IMG/VR virus record: IMGVR_UViG_3300037493_002267
Coordinates: 1 to 30,934 of that record
Length of the DNA: 30,934 bases
Strand: one strand, 5' to 3'
DNA from: a virus
Shown: positions 22,211 to 27,996 of the stretch, piece after piece
Numbering within the stretch: the first letter of the stretch is position 1
Layout: each line of letters opens with the position of its first letter
The notes under the pieces: model-generated
The model's database searches: none
Seen by the model: only the letters and a program-made list of their open reading frames with translations
Told to the model about the DNA's origin: nothing
Program-made: the position numbers and the translations under genes

Positions 22211-22566
22211 AACCGAAAGAGTTTCTGCGACTGCTCGAGCGCGATAAGCATTGTTTGCATTGTGGTAGCACCGGCGATGATTTGATTCCGCAACATCGAG
22301 CCAACAGAGGTTTTGGTGGCGCTCGGCCCGACTCGCCGTATAACCGGCCATCGAATTTGATTGTGTTTTGCAGCCAGGCTAATTTTCTGATGGAGTTTGA
22401 TGCCGATTTTGCAGCTCGCGCGCGCATGTTTGGGTGGAAATTGTCGCGGTGGGCTGATCCGAGTGTTGAGCCGGTTTGGGATGGGCCTAAGCAGGTTTAT
22501 GTGATTTTGGGTGATGATTATTCGCGAATTGAGTTGCACAACTATGGCAAGGGTGTATTGTCGTAG
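22207..22566 (+). CDS. HNH-like endonuclease candidate
   Basis: 119 aa. The N-terminal half shows RDKHCLHCGSTGDDLIPQHRANRGFGG, then NLIVFCSQANFLMEFD. This CxxC-x(n)-H-R ... N ... C pattern is the core of HNH-type nucleases, although the final conserved His is not clearly present. The protein could nick DNA at a recognition site, act as a homing-like element, or be an inactive DNA-binding version. It is the last gene before the structured leader at 22584-22680. Confidence 0.55.
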   Translation: MKPKEFLRLLERDKHCLHCGSTGDDLIPQHRANRGFGGARPDSPYNRPSNLIVFCSQANFLMEFDADFAARARMFGWKLSRWADPSVEPVWDGPKQVYVILGDDYSRIELHNYGKGVLS

Positions 22567-22583
22567 CACGATAGAATTAAGGA

Positions 22584-22638
22584 GCGGCCACAGAGCATGG
22601 AAACCCTGTGACCGCAATACCGATAGATAAGGTATCGG
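22584..22638 (+). promoter_or_regulatory. Two consecutive hairpins in the leader of the replication operon
   Basis: Hairpin 1: GCGGCCACAG 22584-22593 pairs with CTGTGACCGC 22606-22615 (one mismatch). Hairpin 2: CCGATA 22620-22625 with TATCGG 22633-22638, then a pyrimidine/T-rich stretch ending CATTTT at 22650. An alternative pairing of ATACC (22617-22621) with GGTAT (22631-22635) would exclude hairpin 2. It is probably a terminator or attenuator. A TAGAAT at 22572-22577 could be a -10, but no -35 is evident. Confidence 0.55.
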
Positions 22639-22656
22639 CTTTCTCATTTTACATGG

Positions 22657-22677
22657 GTTGCCGGTTAGAAAGGCAAC
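22657..22677 (+). promoter_or_regulatory. Small hairpin covering the ribosome site of the replication gene
   Basis: GTTGCC 22657-22662 can pair with GGCAAC 22672-22677. The loop and the second arm hold the ribosome site AGAAAGG (22667-22673), and the start codon is at 22681. Translation could be reduced when the stem forms. The GCCGGTTAGAAAGG part resembles the leaders at 11987-12003 and 25930-25946, more weakly than they resemble each other. Confidence 0.45.
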
Positions 22678-22680
22678 AGA

Positions 22681-23334
22681 ATGAGCATCGAAATTCAAAA
22701 CGCTGTTTGGCGTGAATCAAAATCATCGGGGCGTGCCAGGCTAACGCTGCTCGCAATCGCAGATCATCAAGGCGAAATTGGCGCATGGCCATCAATCGAA
22801 ACTTTGGCCCGAATGGTAAACGCATCTGAGCGGTCTGTGCAGCGCGACATAAAAGAGCTGGCAGATTTGGGTGAGCTGATTGTTTTGGTGCAGCAAGCGC
22901 CATCTCGAGGTCAATACAAATCGAATCTTTACTGGGTCAATTTGCCGTCTGTGGCAAAAGCATCAGGGGTGACAAAAATGCGCTCAGGGGTGACAGAATC
23001 GACTTCAGGGGTGACAGATTTGGCATCAGGGGTGACAACAGATGGCGTACTAACCCTTATAGAACCATTACTTAAACCTAATAGAAACGCAGCTCAAAAA
23101 ACTCTTGATGAATCTTGGCAACCTGGTCAAAACTTATTAGCCATGTTTGCAACTAAATGGCCTCTACTAAAAGCCAATGAAGAAACTGAGGCGTTTATTC
23201 TTTACCATCGAGGCAAAGGGTCAAAGTTTGTGGATTGGGATTTGACTTACCAGGCTTGGATGAATCGGGCGCAAAAGTGGGCTGCCGAAAAGCAACCGGC
23301 TCAACCCGAAAGAAAGATTTTGGGTGATTTCTGA
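22681..23334 (+). CDS. Helix-turn-helix replication initiation-like protein
   Basis: 217 aa. The N-terminal 70 residues match HTH_36-type winged helix domains of phage and plasmid replication proteins: SGRARLTLLAIADHQGEIGAWPSIETLARMVNASERSVQRDIKEL. The C-terminal 110 residues are helical, with FVDWDLTYQAWMNRAQKWAAEK, similar to DnaD- or O-type C-terminal parts. The linker holds SGVT at residues 95-98, 102-105, 109-112 and 116-119, encoded by four perfect DNA repeats that are probably origin iterons. The gene is followed by a DnaB helicase gene (TGATG overlap), like lambda O and P with origin inside O. Confidence 0.8.
   Translation: MSIEIQNAVWRESKSSGRARLTLLAIADHQGEIGAWPSIETLARMVNASERSVQRDIKELADLGELIVLVQQAPSRGQYKSNLYWVNLPSVAKASGVTKMRSGVTESTSGVTDLASGVTTDGVLTLIEPLLKPNRNAAQKTLDESWQPGQNLLAMFATKWPLLKANEETEAFILYHRGKGSKFVDWDLTYQAWMNRAQKWAAEKQPAQPERKILGDF
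22963..23110 (+). repeat. Probable replication origin: four 12-bp iterons and an adjacent A/T-rich stretch
   Basis: TCAGGGGTGACA occurs exactly at 22963, 22984, 23005 and 23026, an unbroken 21-bp period, about two helical turns. The nine bases between copies differ, so selection acts on the 12-mer. Roughly 23050-23110 is about two thirds A/T and would serve as the unwinding region. All lies inside the gene of the probable initiator, next to the helicase gene, the arrangement known from lambda. Because 21 is a multiple of three, each iteron encodes the peptide SGVT. Confidence 0.75.
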
Positions 23335-24575
23335 TGTATGAGGCAAAAGCCGAGAGGCTGATCATCGGTGCCATTTTGCTAAGTCAAGGCGATTTCTTGG
23401 CTGATACCAAACTGATACCAGATGACTTCAGAAACGAAACTGAGCGCGAGATGTTTGTTTTGATGCGCGCCATGCGTGAGGCTGGCGAGGGCATCGATGT
23501 TATTACCGTAACGGCCAAGAAACCGAGCATGTCTGTTTATTTGTGGGAATGCACCGGCGAGGTGGTAACACACAAAAACGCCGATTTCTATGAGCAACTA
23601 ATTCACGATCGCAACGCGCGCATCGCAATGCACTCGGTTGGGTTGTCGCTTTCGGATGCTGCGCAACGGCCTGAAGATCATGTTGATGCGACCATTGATT
23701 TCGCTCGAGTCAAGATTGATGACCTGGCTGAAAAGCGTTTGCATGACCCGGTGCAGTTTGTTTCTGAGCTGGTATTGCCGGCGGTGCAACACTTGGATTC
23801 TGAGCCAGATTTTCACGCATCCGAATGGGCGCATCTCAATGAATTTATTGGCGGTTTTCGACCTGGTGCGCTCTACATCATCGGCGCGCGCCCGGCAGTT
23901 GGCAAATCGGTTGTGGCAGTAAACATCGCATACCAGTTGGCAAAACATGGCGCAGTAAGTTTTCATTCGCTCGAGATGAGTAAGCGCGAGATTGTAAATC
24001 GCCTATTTGCCAGCGTTTGCAATGTGAGCATGGATCACCTCGAAAAGCGCACACTTACCGATTTGGACTGGGAAAGAATCCGCGCGAATCGTGATGCCGT
24101 TGGGCGACCTATCGCCATCGCAGATAAGTCGGGGCAGACTTTGGCTGAGGTGCGAGCATTTGCCAGGCAGGTGAGTCGCAAGAAACCGTTGGCTGCCATA
24201 GTTGTGGACTATCTGCAGCTCATGCAAGATACGGATCGTGGCAAGAGTCGCTACGAATCGGTTACGGCCATCTCTAACGGTCTAAAGATTATGGCGCGCG
24301 ATCTCGAGGTGCCAGTCATTGCGTTGGCTCAGCTCAACCGGCAGATCGAGGGCCGTAAAGATACTTCACCTGGCTTGGCTGATTTGCGCGACTCTGGCTC
24401 GATTGAGCAAGATGCCGATGTGGTTATTTTGCTAAGCCGCGAGCAGTCTGATACTGATGGCAAGGAAGAAAAGTCAAAGCTGGTGCTAAACATTGCCAAA
24501 AATAGGCATGGCAAGACTGGACATTTTGCCCTCAAGTTTGATGGTTTGTTTGCGAGAGTCACACAAATTCGCTAA
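23334..24575 (+). CDS. dnaB: DnaB-type replicative helicase
   Basis: 413 aa with an N-terminal DnaB_N-like domain (EAKAERLIIGAILLSQGDF ... MFVLMRAM) and a RecA-like C-terminal domain. Walker A is GARPAVGKS (184-192), followed by FHSLEMSKREIVNRLFA. Walker B is IVVDYLQLM (289-297). The last motif includes LAQLNRQIEG, LRDSGSIEQDADVVILLSR. Length is normal for phage DnaB. It unwinds DNA at the fork 5' to 3' and is probably loaded at the iterons just upstream. The start overlaps the previous gene's stop. Confidence 0.95.
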   Translation: MYEAKAERLIIGAILLSQGDFLADTKLIPDDFRNETEREMFVLMRAMREAGEGIDVITVTAKKPSMSVYLWECTGEVVTHKNADFYEQLIHDRNARIAMHSVGLSLSDAAQRPEDHVDATIDFARVKIDDLAEKRLHDPVQFVSELVLPAVQHLDSEPDFHASEWAHLNEFIGGFRPGALYIIGARPAVGKSVVAVNIAYQLAKHGAVSFHSLEMSKREIVNRLFASVCNVSMDHLEKRTLTDLDWERIRANRDAVGRPIAIADKSGQTLAEVRAFARQVSRKKPLAAIVVDYLQLMQDTDRGKSRYESVTAISNGLKIMARDLEVPVIALAQLNRQIEGRKDTSPGLADLRDSGSIEQDADVVILLSREQSDTDGKEEKSKLVLNIAKNRHGKTGHFALKFDGLFARVTQIR

Positions 24576-24585
24576 TGTTGGGCCG

Positions 24586-24855
24586 GTGGAAGAAAATCAG
24601 GTGCAATGCCGCAAGTGCGGTTTCATTTGGGTGGTTGTGCCTAAGAAAAAACACTTGGCTCAGTACTGTGGCAGTTGCCGAGCTAGGCCAGCGAAAATGG
24701 TGAAATACAATGGCGAAATCTGTGTACCGTTTCATGGCAAATTTGATCGCTTTGATAGGCCCATTGTTGATGGCGCTCTTTTCATGCCTGGTGATCGTGT
24801 TTGTGGTCATTCCGACTGTGTTGCTACGGCTCATATTGTCGGTGGCAATCAATAG
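24586..24855 (+). CDS. Cys-rich zinc-binding protein with HNH-like motif, paralogue of 29827-30225
   Basis: About 89 aa from GTG 24586. GTG 24601 is equally possible and has GGAAG eight nt upstream. Zinc ribbon CRKCG with YCGSCRARPAK, then GEICVPFHGKFDRFDRPIVDGALFMPGDRVCGHSDCVATAHI. The same order appears in the gene at 29827-30225: zinc ribbon, CxP(Y/F)-x-G, D-x(n)-R-P-I, G-x-L-(Y/F)-x-P-G-x-R-(L/V)-C, S-D-C. The C-x3-SDC-x-x-x-x-H end resembles the HNH_3 core, so it may be a nuclease or a DNA-binding relic. No ATG start is present. Confidence 0.6.
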   Translation: MEENQVQCRKCGFIWVVVPKKKHLAQYCGSCRARPAKMVKYNGEICVPFHGKFDRFDRPIVDGALFMPGDRVCGHSDCVATAHIVGGNQ

Positions 24856-24886
24856 AATCAGAGAATCTCTAAAGAAAAGGTGAATC

Positions 24887-25243
24887 ATGGCTAAAAATCT
24901 AGTTGTAACAATTCAGGGTTATGCCGGCGAAATCAAAGAATCAAAGGCCGGCCAGTATGTAGTTATTCCGGTACCGGTGAATCGTAAGAATGATGCTGGT
25001 GAGTGGGAAGTTGTCGAAAAGCATTACTTCAATGTTGCGCTCGATGACTTGGGTTTGGTAAAAGATAATCTTTACAAAGTCACCGGCGAGCTGAAGATTA
25101 GCAAGTGGAAGAATGATGCTGGCGAAACTCAGGTTTCTTTCTGGGTTACGAAAGCAACCGCTGAGCGCCTGGCTAAGAGTGGCAACCCTAGCGAATCGAA
25201 TGCCGCCGATCTACTTACCGGCTTTGGCGCTACACCGTTCTAA
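24887..25243 (+). CDS. Single-stranded DNA-binding protein-like (OB fold)
   Basis: 118 aa. A beta-rich domain (LVVTIQGYAGEIKESKAGQYVVIPVPV, then HYFNVALDDLGLVKDNLYKVTGELKISKWKN and QVSFWVTKATAERL) fits an OB fold. The C-terminus ends NAADLLTGFGATPF. Host SSB proteins end with acidic residues and PF, and the terminal PF here is similar although the acidic part is reduced. It is in a replication operon downstream of the helicase and before RusA. Annotation as SSB-like is inference from pattern and place. Confidence 0.6.
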   Translation: MAKNLVVTIQGYAGEIKESKAGQYVVIPVPVNRKNDAGEWEVVEKHYFNVALDDLGLVKDNLYKVTGELKISKWKNDAGETQVSFWVTKATAERLAKSGNPSESNAADLLTGFGATPF

Positions 25244-25404
25244 TGATTAAGGCATTTGTTTTAGTTTTCTTTGCCGCTAACGCATTTTTTATGTGGTTGT
25301 CGGTTGATAACTCGGCGCTGCCAATCCCGGTTAGGTTTGTGGCGTTTCTGTTGCTGGCTCTAAACATTTTTACGGCTGCAGGGTTTCTGGCCAAAGGCCG
25401 CTAA
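25243..25404 (+). CDS. Small two-helix membrane protein
   Basis: 53 aa, MIKAFVLVFFAANAFFMWL then PVRFVAFLLLALNIFTAAGFLAKGR, giving two hydrophobic helices separated by a short polar turn (SVDNSALPI). It overlaps the preceding stop (TAATG) and the following start (TAATG), so it lies in an unbroken coupled chain and is probably real. Function unknown. It may be a membrane factor, or an anti-host protein. Confidence 0.65.
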   Translation: MIKAFVLVFFAANAFFMWLSVDNSALPIPVRFVAFLLLALNIFTAAGFLAKGR

Positions 25405-25844
25405 TGTCTGATGAGGTTGGGCGCGACTATGCGTTTCTGTTTGTGGATGGTAGGCCAGCGCCACAGGGTAGCAAGAATGCTTTTGTTATCGGCAAGCGAG
25501 CTGTAATGGTTGAGGCGAGCAAACATTTACCGGCTTGGCGCAACGATGTGGTTTTGGCTGTAAAGAAACTCTTTTACGATACTGAAGATGTGTCGAGGTT
25601 TATTGAGCCGGTCAAGGTGCGAATGACTTTCTACATTGATCGACCTAAGCAACCTAAATACAAAATCTATCCAGGTGGCAAACCCGACCTAGATCACTAC
25701 ATTCGCGCGGTGGGCGATGCGCTCACCATTGGTGGGCTGTTGGCTGATGATGCGCTGATTGTAAAGATTCAGGCTGAAAAGGTCTGGTGCGGCCCTAATA
25801 CCAAGCCCGAGCCTGGCGCTAAAGTCGAAATTTGGCGTTTGTAA
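25404..25844 (+). CDS. rusA: RusA-family Holliday junction resolvase
   Basis: 146 aa. The family core is GGKPDLDHYIRAVGDALTIGGLLADDALIVKIQAEKVW (about 91-128), with acidic residues D95, D97, D105 and D115/D116 needed for metal-dependent cleavage. The N-terminal FVDGRPAPQGSKNAF also matches RusA proteins (usually about 120-150 aa). The enzyme cuts four-way junctions and branched DNA before packaging. It is the last gene of the replication operon before the promoter at 25883. Confidence 0.92.
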   Translation: MSDEVGRDYAFLFVDGRPAPQGSKNAFVIGKRAVMVEASKHLPAWRNDVVLAVKKLFYDTEDVSRFIEPVKVRMTFYIDRPKQPKYKIYPGGKPDLDHYIRAVGDALTIGGLLADDALIVKIQAEKVWCGPNTKPEPGAKVEIWRL

Positions 25845-25857
25845 CGCTTTGATAACG
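25842..25857 (+). repeat. 16-bp motif copy 2, possible operator
   Basis: TAACGCTTTGATAACG overlaps the RusA stop and lies 25 bp upstream of the -35 box at 25883. It matches the motif at 12072-12087 with one difference. Possible site for a phage regulator controlling both promoters. Confidence 0.5.
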
Positions 25858-25882
25858 GCTCGAAATCAGGGCGTGTAAATGT

Positions 25883-25946
25883 TTGACCTGAGCCTGATTT
25901 GTGCCTAATCTGGGTTTTGTCGGTATAGGGCCGGCAGAAAGATAGG
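25883..25946 (+). promoter_or_regulatory. Promoter and leader of the small-gene operon
   Basis: TTGACC (25883-25888), 17-bp spacer, TAATCT (25906-25911), a good fit to the SigA consensus. A leader GCCGGCAGAAAGATAGG at 25930-25946 holds the ribosome site, 5 nt before ATG 25952. The 107-nt gap between RusA and the gene at 25952 is one of the longest in the region and carries no gene. A near copy is found on the minus strand at 11987-12050. Confidence 0.7.
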
Positions 25947-25951
25947 CAGAA

Positions 25952-26137
25952 ATGAAATTTACAGAAATCTTGATGATTTTTGGCGGCATGGGCTTTCTTG
26001 GTTTGTGCTTTTGGTTGGGCGATAACGGATACGCGAAAGTGGTTGGCGCGATCGCCATCATCATCATTGGCGTATTTCTTATTGCAGCTCAGATTCACGC
26101 AATTCGTTCATCACGAATCAAGCGAGGTCGCAAATGA
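25952..26137 (+). CDS. Small two-helix membrane protein, first gene of the small-gene operon
   Basis: 61 aa. Hydrophobic segments are about 6-24 (ILMIFGGMGFLGLCFWLGD) and 28-48 (KVVGAIAIIIIGVFLIAAQI), and the C-terminus is strongly basic (RSSRIKRGRK), placing it inside the cell. It has the best promoter and ribosome site in this part of the genome, so probably high expression. Role unknown. It could act on the host envelope or membrane potential, or in defence against other phages. Confidence 0.75.
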   Translation: MKFTEILMIFGGMGFLGLCFWLGDNGYAKVVGAIAIIIIGVFLIAAQIHAIRSSRIKRGRK

Positions 26138-26322
26138 GTAAAACTGATTTCACTTATGAGCAGGTCGAGTTGGCTGTGCGCGAGGCATCTAACACCGCTT
26201 ATGAGATGGGCAAGCTCGAGGCTGAGCAGCGCATACTCAACTTTCTTGATTCGATGCTTTTGCACCCGGCTAAACCGAGCCTCGATCTCATCATTGAGCG
26301 TTTGCGAGGTGGGCTGAAGTGA
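26134..26322 (+). CDS. Small helical protein of the tandem G-x-ERERI family
   Basis: 62 aa, MSKTDFTYEQVELAVREASN. The part AYEMGKLEAEQRILNFLDSML aligns with the motif Y-x-x-G-x(3-5)-E-(R/Q)-x-R-I-(I/L)-x-x-(L/I) that recurs in the four following family members. No Cys, membrane segment or enzyme motif is present. Genes overlap by 4 nt on each side. The family is widespread in actinophages in my experience, with unknown function. Confidence 0.65.
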   Translation: MSKTDFTYEQVELAVREASNTAYEMGKLEAEQRILNFLDSMLLHPAKPSLDLIIERLRGGLK

Positions 26323-26552
26323 TTGACCTAACTAAACCTGAAGTGCGCCAGGCTTACCTGATTGGTGTTGAGGCCGGCAAAATGAATTACGCTGCCGAGT
26401 TGGATCGGGTGGCGGTTGTGACTGAAACTCGCATTGTGCGCCAACTGGACATGTTTCGCCGCGAGTGTAATGCTCGGCGGTCTACTGCGCGTGGGCGTGT
26501 AGTTGCTCAATGTATTGCCCTTATCAAGGGTGAGGAGTTTGTTGATGATTGA
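26319..26552 (+). CDS. Small protein, divergent member of the tandem family
   Basis: 77 aa from GTG 26319 (GTGA overlap). It contains AYLIGVEAGKMNYAAELDRV and ends RVVAQCIALIKGEEFVDD. The final IALIKG is shared with the gene at 26747, and the Y-x-x-G near the start is shared with the family. Basic Arg-rich segment RRECNARRSTARGRV in the middle. It may bind nucleic acid, but this is only suggested by charge. Confidence 0.6.
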   Translation: MIDLTKPEVRQAYLIGVEAGKMNYAAELDRVAVVTETRIVRQLDMFRRECNARRSTARGRVVAQCIALIKGEEFVDD

Positions 26553-26754
26553 TGTGCATGGCGAGCCGGTTCGCGAGAATTATCGCCGGCAGGGTGAGGT
26601 GCGTGAGCGTGAGCGCATCATTGCACTTATCAAGCGCCGTATTTGTTTTGATGCTTTAGCCGATGATGATGGGCGCTGTTCGCATCATGGCGGCAAGTGT
26701 TATGACTTGCGCGAGCTGATTACCCGACTACAGAAAGAGGCACCAAATGTCTGA
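26545..26754 (+). CDS. Small protein of the tandem family with a Cys/His cluster
   Basis: 69 aa from ATG 26545, with TGAGGAG shortly upstream. YRRQGEVRERERIIALIKRR is the clearest copy of the family motif. It is followed by RICFDALADDDGRCSHHGGKCYDLRELI, where Cys/His residues (ICF, CSHHGGKC) could bind a metal. It overlaps the preceding gene by 8 nt. Confidence 0.65.
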   Translation: MIDVHGEPVRENYRRQGEVRERERIIALIKRRICFDALADDDGRCSHHGGKCYDLRELITRLQKEAPNV

Positions 26755-26998
26755 TAAGAGAAAAGAAATCTGGGAAACCCTAGATAGTGCTTTGGCTAAA
26801 TTTGTTTCTAATGCCTATGCAACAGGTCAAAGTGATGAGCGTGAGCGCATTCTTGAACTGCTAACCGATTTCGATAATGAAAAGTATTACGAATGGCTCA
26901 AGTCAGATAATCAAGATTGGCCTGATTACGCGCAAACTGCTATTGGTTTGCGTTTGGCTATCGCTCTTATCAAAGGGGTAAAAAATGGGAATGTCTAG
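26747..26998 (+). CDS. Small protein of the tandem family
   Basis: 83 aa. AYATGQSDERERILELLTDF is the family motif, followed by aromatic/acidic YEWLKSDNQDWPDYAQTAIG and a final LAIALIKGVKNGNV. It overlaps the previous gene by 8 nt and the 34-aa basic peptide by 14 nt. Function unknown. Confidence 0.65.
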   Translation: MSDKRKEIWETLDSALAKFVSNAYATGQSDERERILELLTDFDNEKYYEWLKSDNQDWPDYAQTAIGLRLAIALIKGVKNGNV

Positions 26999-27089
26999 CA
27001 ACTTCATTCAATGGCCAACACACCGCCGGAAAGCCGCCGTTCGCCGCCGTATGCGCCGATCACGCCGTAAAGGGTTCACTAATGCTTGA
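26985..27089 (+). CDS. Arginine-rich 34-aa peptide
   Basis: 34 aa from ATG 26985 with AAAGGGG at 26972-26978. The second half (THRRKAAVRRRMRRSRRKGF) has 11 Arg/Lys within 18 residues, resembling RNA- or DNA-binding Arg-rich motifs or a ribosomal-like basic peptide. Upstream and downstream genes overlap its ends by 14 and 8 nt, which is consistent with the rest of the coupled chain. The alternative is a non-coding spacer, but the ribosome site and fit are good. Confidence 0.55.
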   Translation: MGMSSNFIQWPTHRRKAAVRRRMRRSRRKGFTNA

Positions 27090-27477
27090 GCCAGAGATGA
27101 ATTGGGATGTGAATCCGGCTTGGTTTCAGCCAACGGTGAATCAGAATGAGTACACTCAGGGTTTCTTCAAGGGCCGCGACTATGAGCGAAAGCGCATCAT
27201 TGCCATCTTGAAAGATTGGGATTTGAATCTGCGCTGGGATTGGGTGGACATTTACCGCCTAATCGATGAGGGCATGGATTACCGCCAACTCACCATGTCG
27301 CCGGCGTTGCTCGAGGATTACAAAGTTAGAGCTGCACAGATCGAGCGTGAGCGCCTATTGGATGCGGTCAAGGGTTACTTTGATTCGATTGCACCGGCTC
27401 ACGATGCTGAGGGCGGCCACGCCCATGCGATCATCGAAACCGCCGTTATGGACTTACTCAAAGGGGCAAATAACTGA
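27082..27477 (+). CDS. Protein with two copies of the ERERI-like motif
   Basis: 131 aa. YTQGFFKGRDYERKRIIAILKDW (about 24-46) and AAQIERERLLDAVKGYFD (about 84-101) each match the small-protein family motif, so the gene may be a fused duplication. A VMDLLKGANN end matches the IALIKG endings of others. It is charged and aromatic (WDLNLRWDWVDIYRLIDEG). No catalytic residues are seen. The start overlaps the basic-peptide gene. Unknown function. Confidence 0.65.
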   Translation: MLEPEMNWDVNPAWFQPTVNQNEYTQGFFKGRDYERKRIIAILKDWDLNLRWDWVDIYRLIDEGMDYRQLTMSPALLEDYKVRAAQIERERLLDAVKGYFDSIAPAHDAEGGHAHAIIETAVMDLLKGANN

Positions 27478-27560
27478 TGGATGTTTTAGTTGTGGGCTTT
27501 TGGTTGTGTGTTGGCTGTGCGTTGATTGCCGGCTGGATTAGGGCTGGTGATGACGAATGA
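27477..27560 (+). CDS. 27-aa single-span membrane peptide
   Basis: MDVLVVGFWLCVGCALIAGW then IRAGDDE. One hydrophobic helix is followed by a charged end. The ATG overlaps the previous stop (TGATG) and the stop overlaps the next start (ATGA), the same coupling as its neighbours. The coding case rests on this and on filling an 80-nt gap. Confidence 0.5.
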   Translation: MDVLVVGFWLCVGCALIAGWIRAGDDE

Positions 27561-27763
27561 GTTGGATTCGCTCGGATCGTGAGATTGTAGCTCGAGCCTA
27601 TGAGCTGGTGAAAGACGATAACTTAGTTTGGTCTGATGACTTCGAGGCGATACGCCAAGACTTATGCCAGGTGTTGCGCCATGAGGCACGCCAGAAAACG
27701 CCTATGCCAACCGTTGTGGTTTTGGCTCAGACTCTGGCAGACTTAGAGCCGTTGAAAGGGTAA
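27557..27763 (+). CDS. Unknown small protein
   Basis: 68 aa, MSWIRSDREIVARAYELVKD, mostly helical, charged, with DDFEAIRQDLCQVLRHEARQ and a final VVVLAQTLADLEPLKG. No family recognised. It is in the coupled chain, 2 bases before the next gene. It may be cytoplasmic. Confidence 0.65.
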   Translation: MSWIRSDREIVARAYELVKDDNLVWSDDFEAIRQDLCQVLRHEARQKTPMPTVVVLAQTLADLEPLKG

Positions 27764-27765
27764 CG

Positions 27766-27996
27766 ATGCTTGATGGATTGCAACCGCCTCAAAGGGTTTA
27801 CAACTGCCGCGTTCGCTCGGTACTGGAAACGCTTGATGCCAAAGATAAGAAAATTCTAGAAACCGCTCTTGACTCTCTCGATCTGTGGCCGGTGCGTACT
27901 CTCAGCATCGAGTTGAAACGGCGAGGTTTGGTTTTATCTGATAGCGCCATTGCGAATCATCGCAGGGGTTCATGCTCATGTGGGAAGATTAACTAA
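27766..27996 (+). CDS. Small helix-turn-helix DNA-binding protein
   Basis: 76 aa. The segment LDSLDLWPVRTLSIELKRRGLVLSDSAIANHRRGSCSCG (about 36-74) matches a small DNA-binding protein common in actinophages: helix, W-P-x-R-T-L-x-x-x-L, turn, recognition helix with S-D-x-x-I-x-x-H-R-x-G and a C-x-C end. The N-terminus MLDGLQPP is close to that of the next protein (MLDDLQPA). Probably a regulator or a DNA-targeting subunit for the neighbouring metallophosphoesterase. Confidence 0.75.
   Translation: MLDGLQPPQRVYNCRVRSVLETLDAKDKKILETALDSLDLWPVRTLSIELKRRGLVLSDSAIANHRRGSCSCGKIN

Noticed and set aside
22153-22698. 181-aa minus-strand ORF across the HNH-like gene and the leader
   Set aside because: It covers a coupled plus-strand gene and the structured leader, and its sequence shows no domain features.
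22963-23037. Regular repeats resembling a CRISPR array
   Set aside because: Repeat units are 12 bp with 9-bp spacers, far too short for CRISPR, and lie within an open reading frame. Iterons explain them better.
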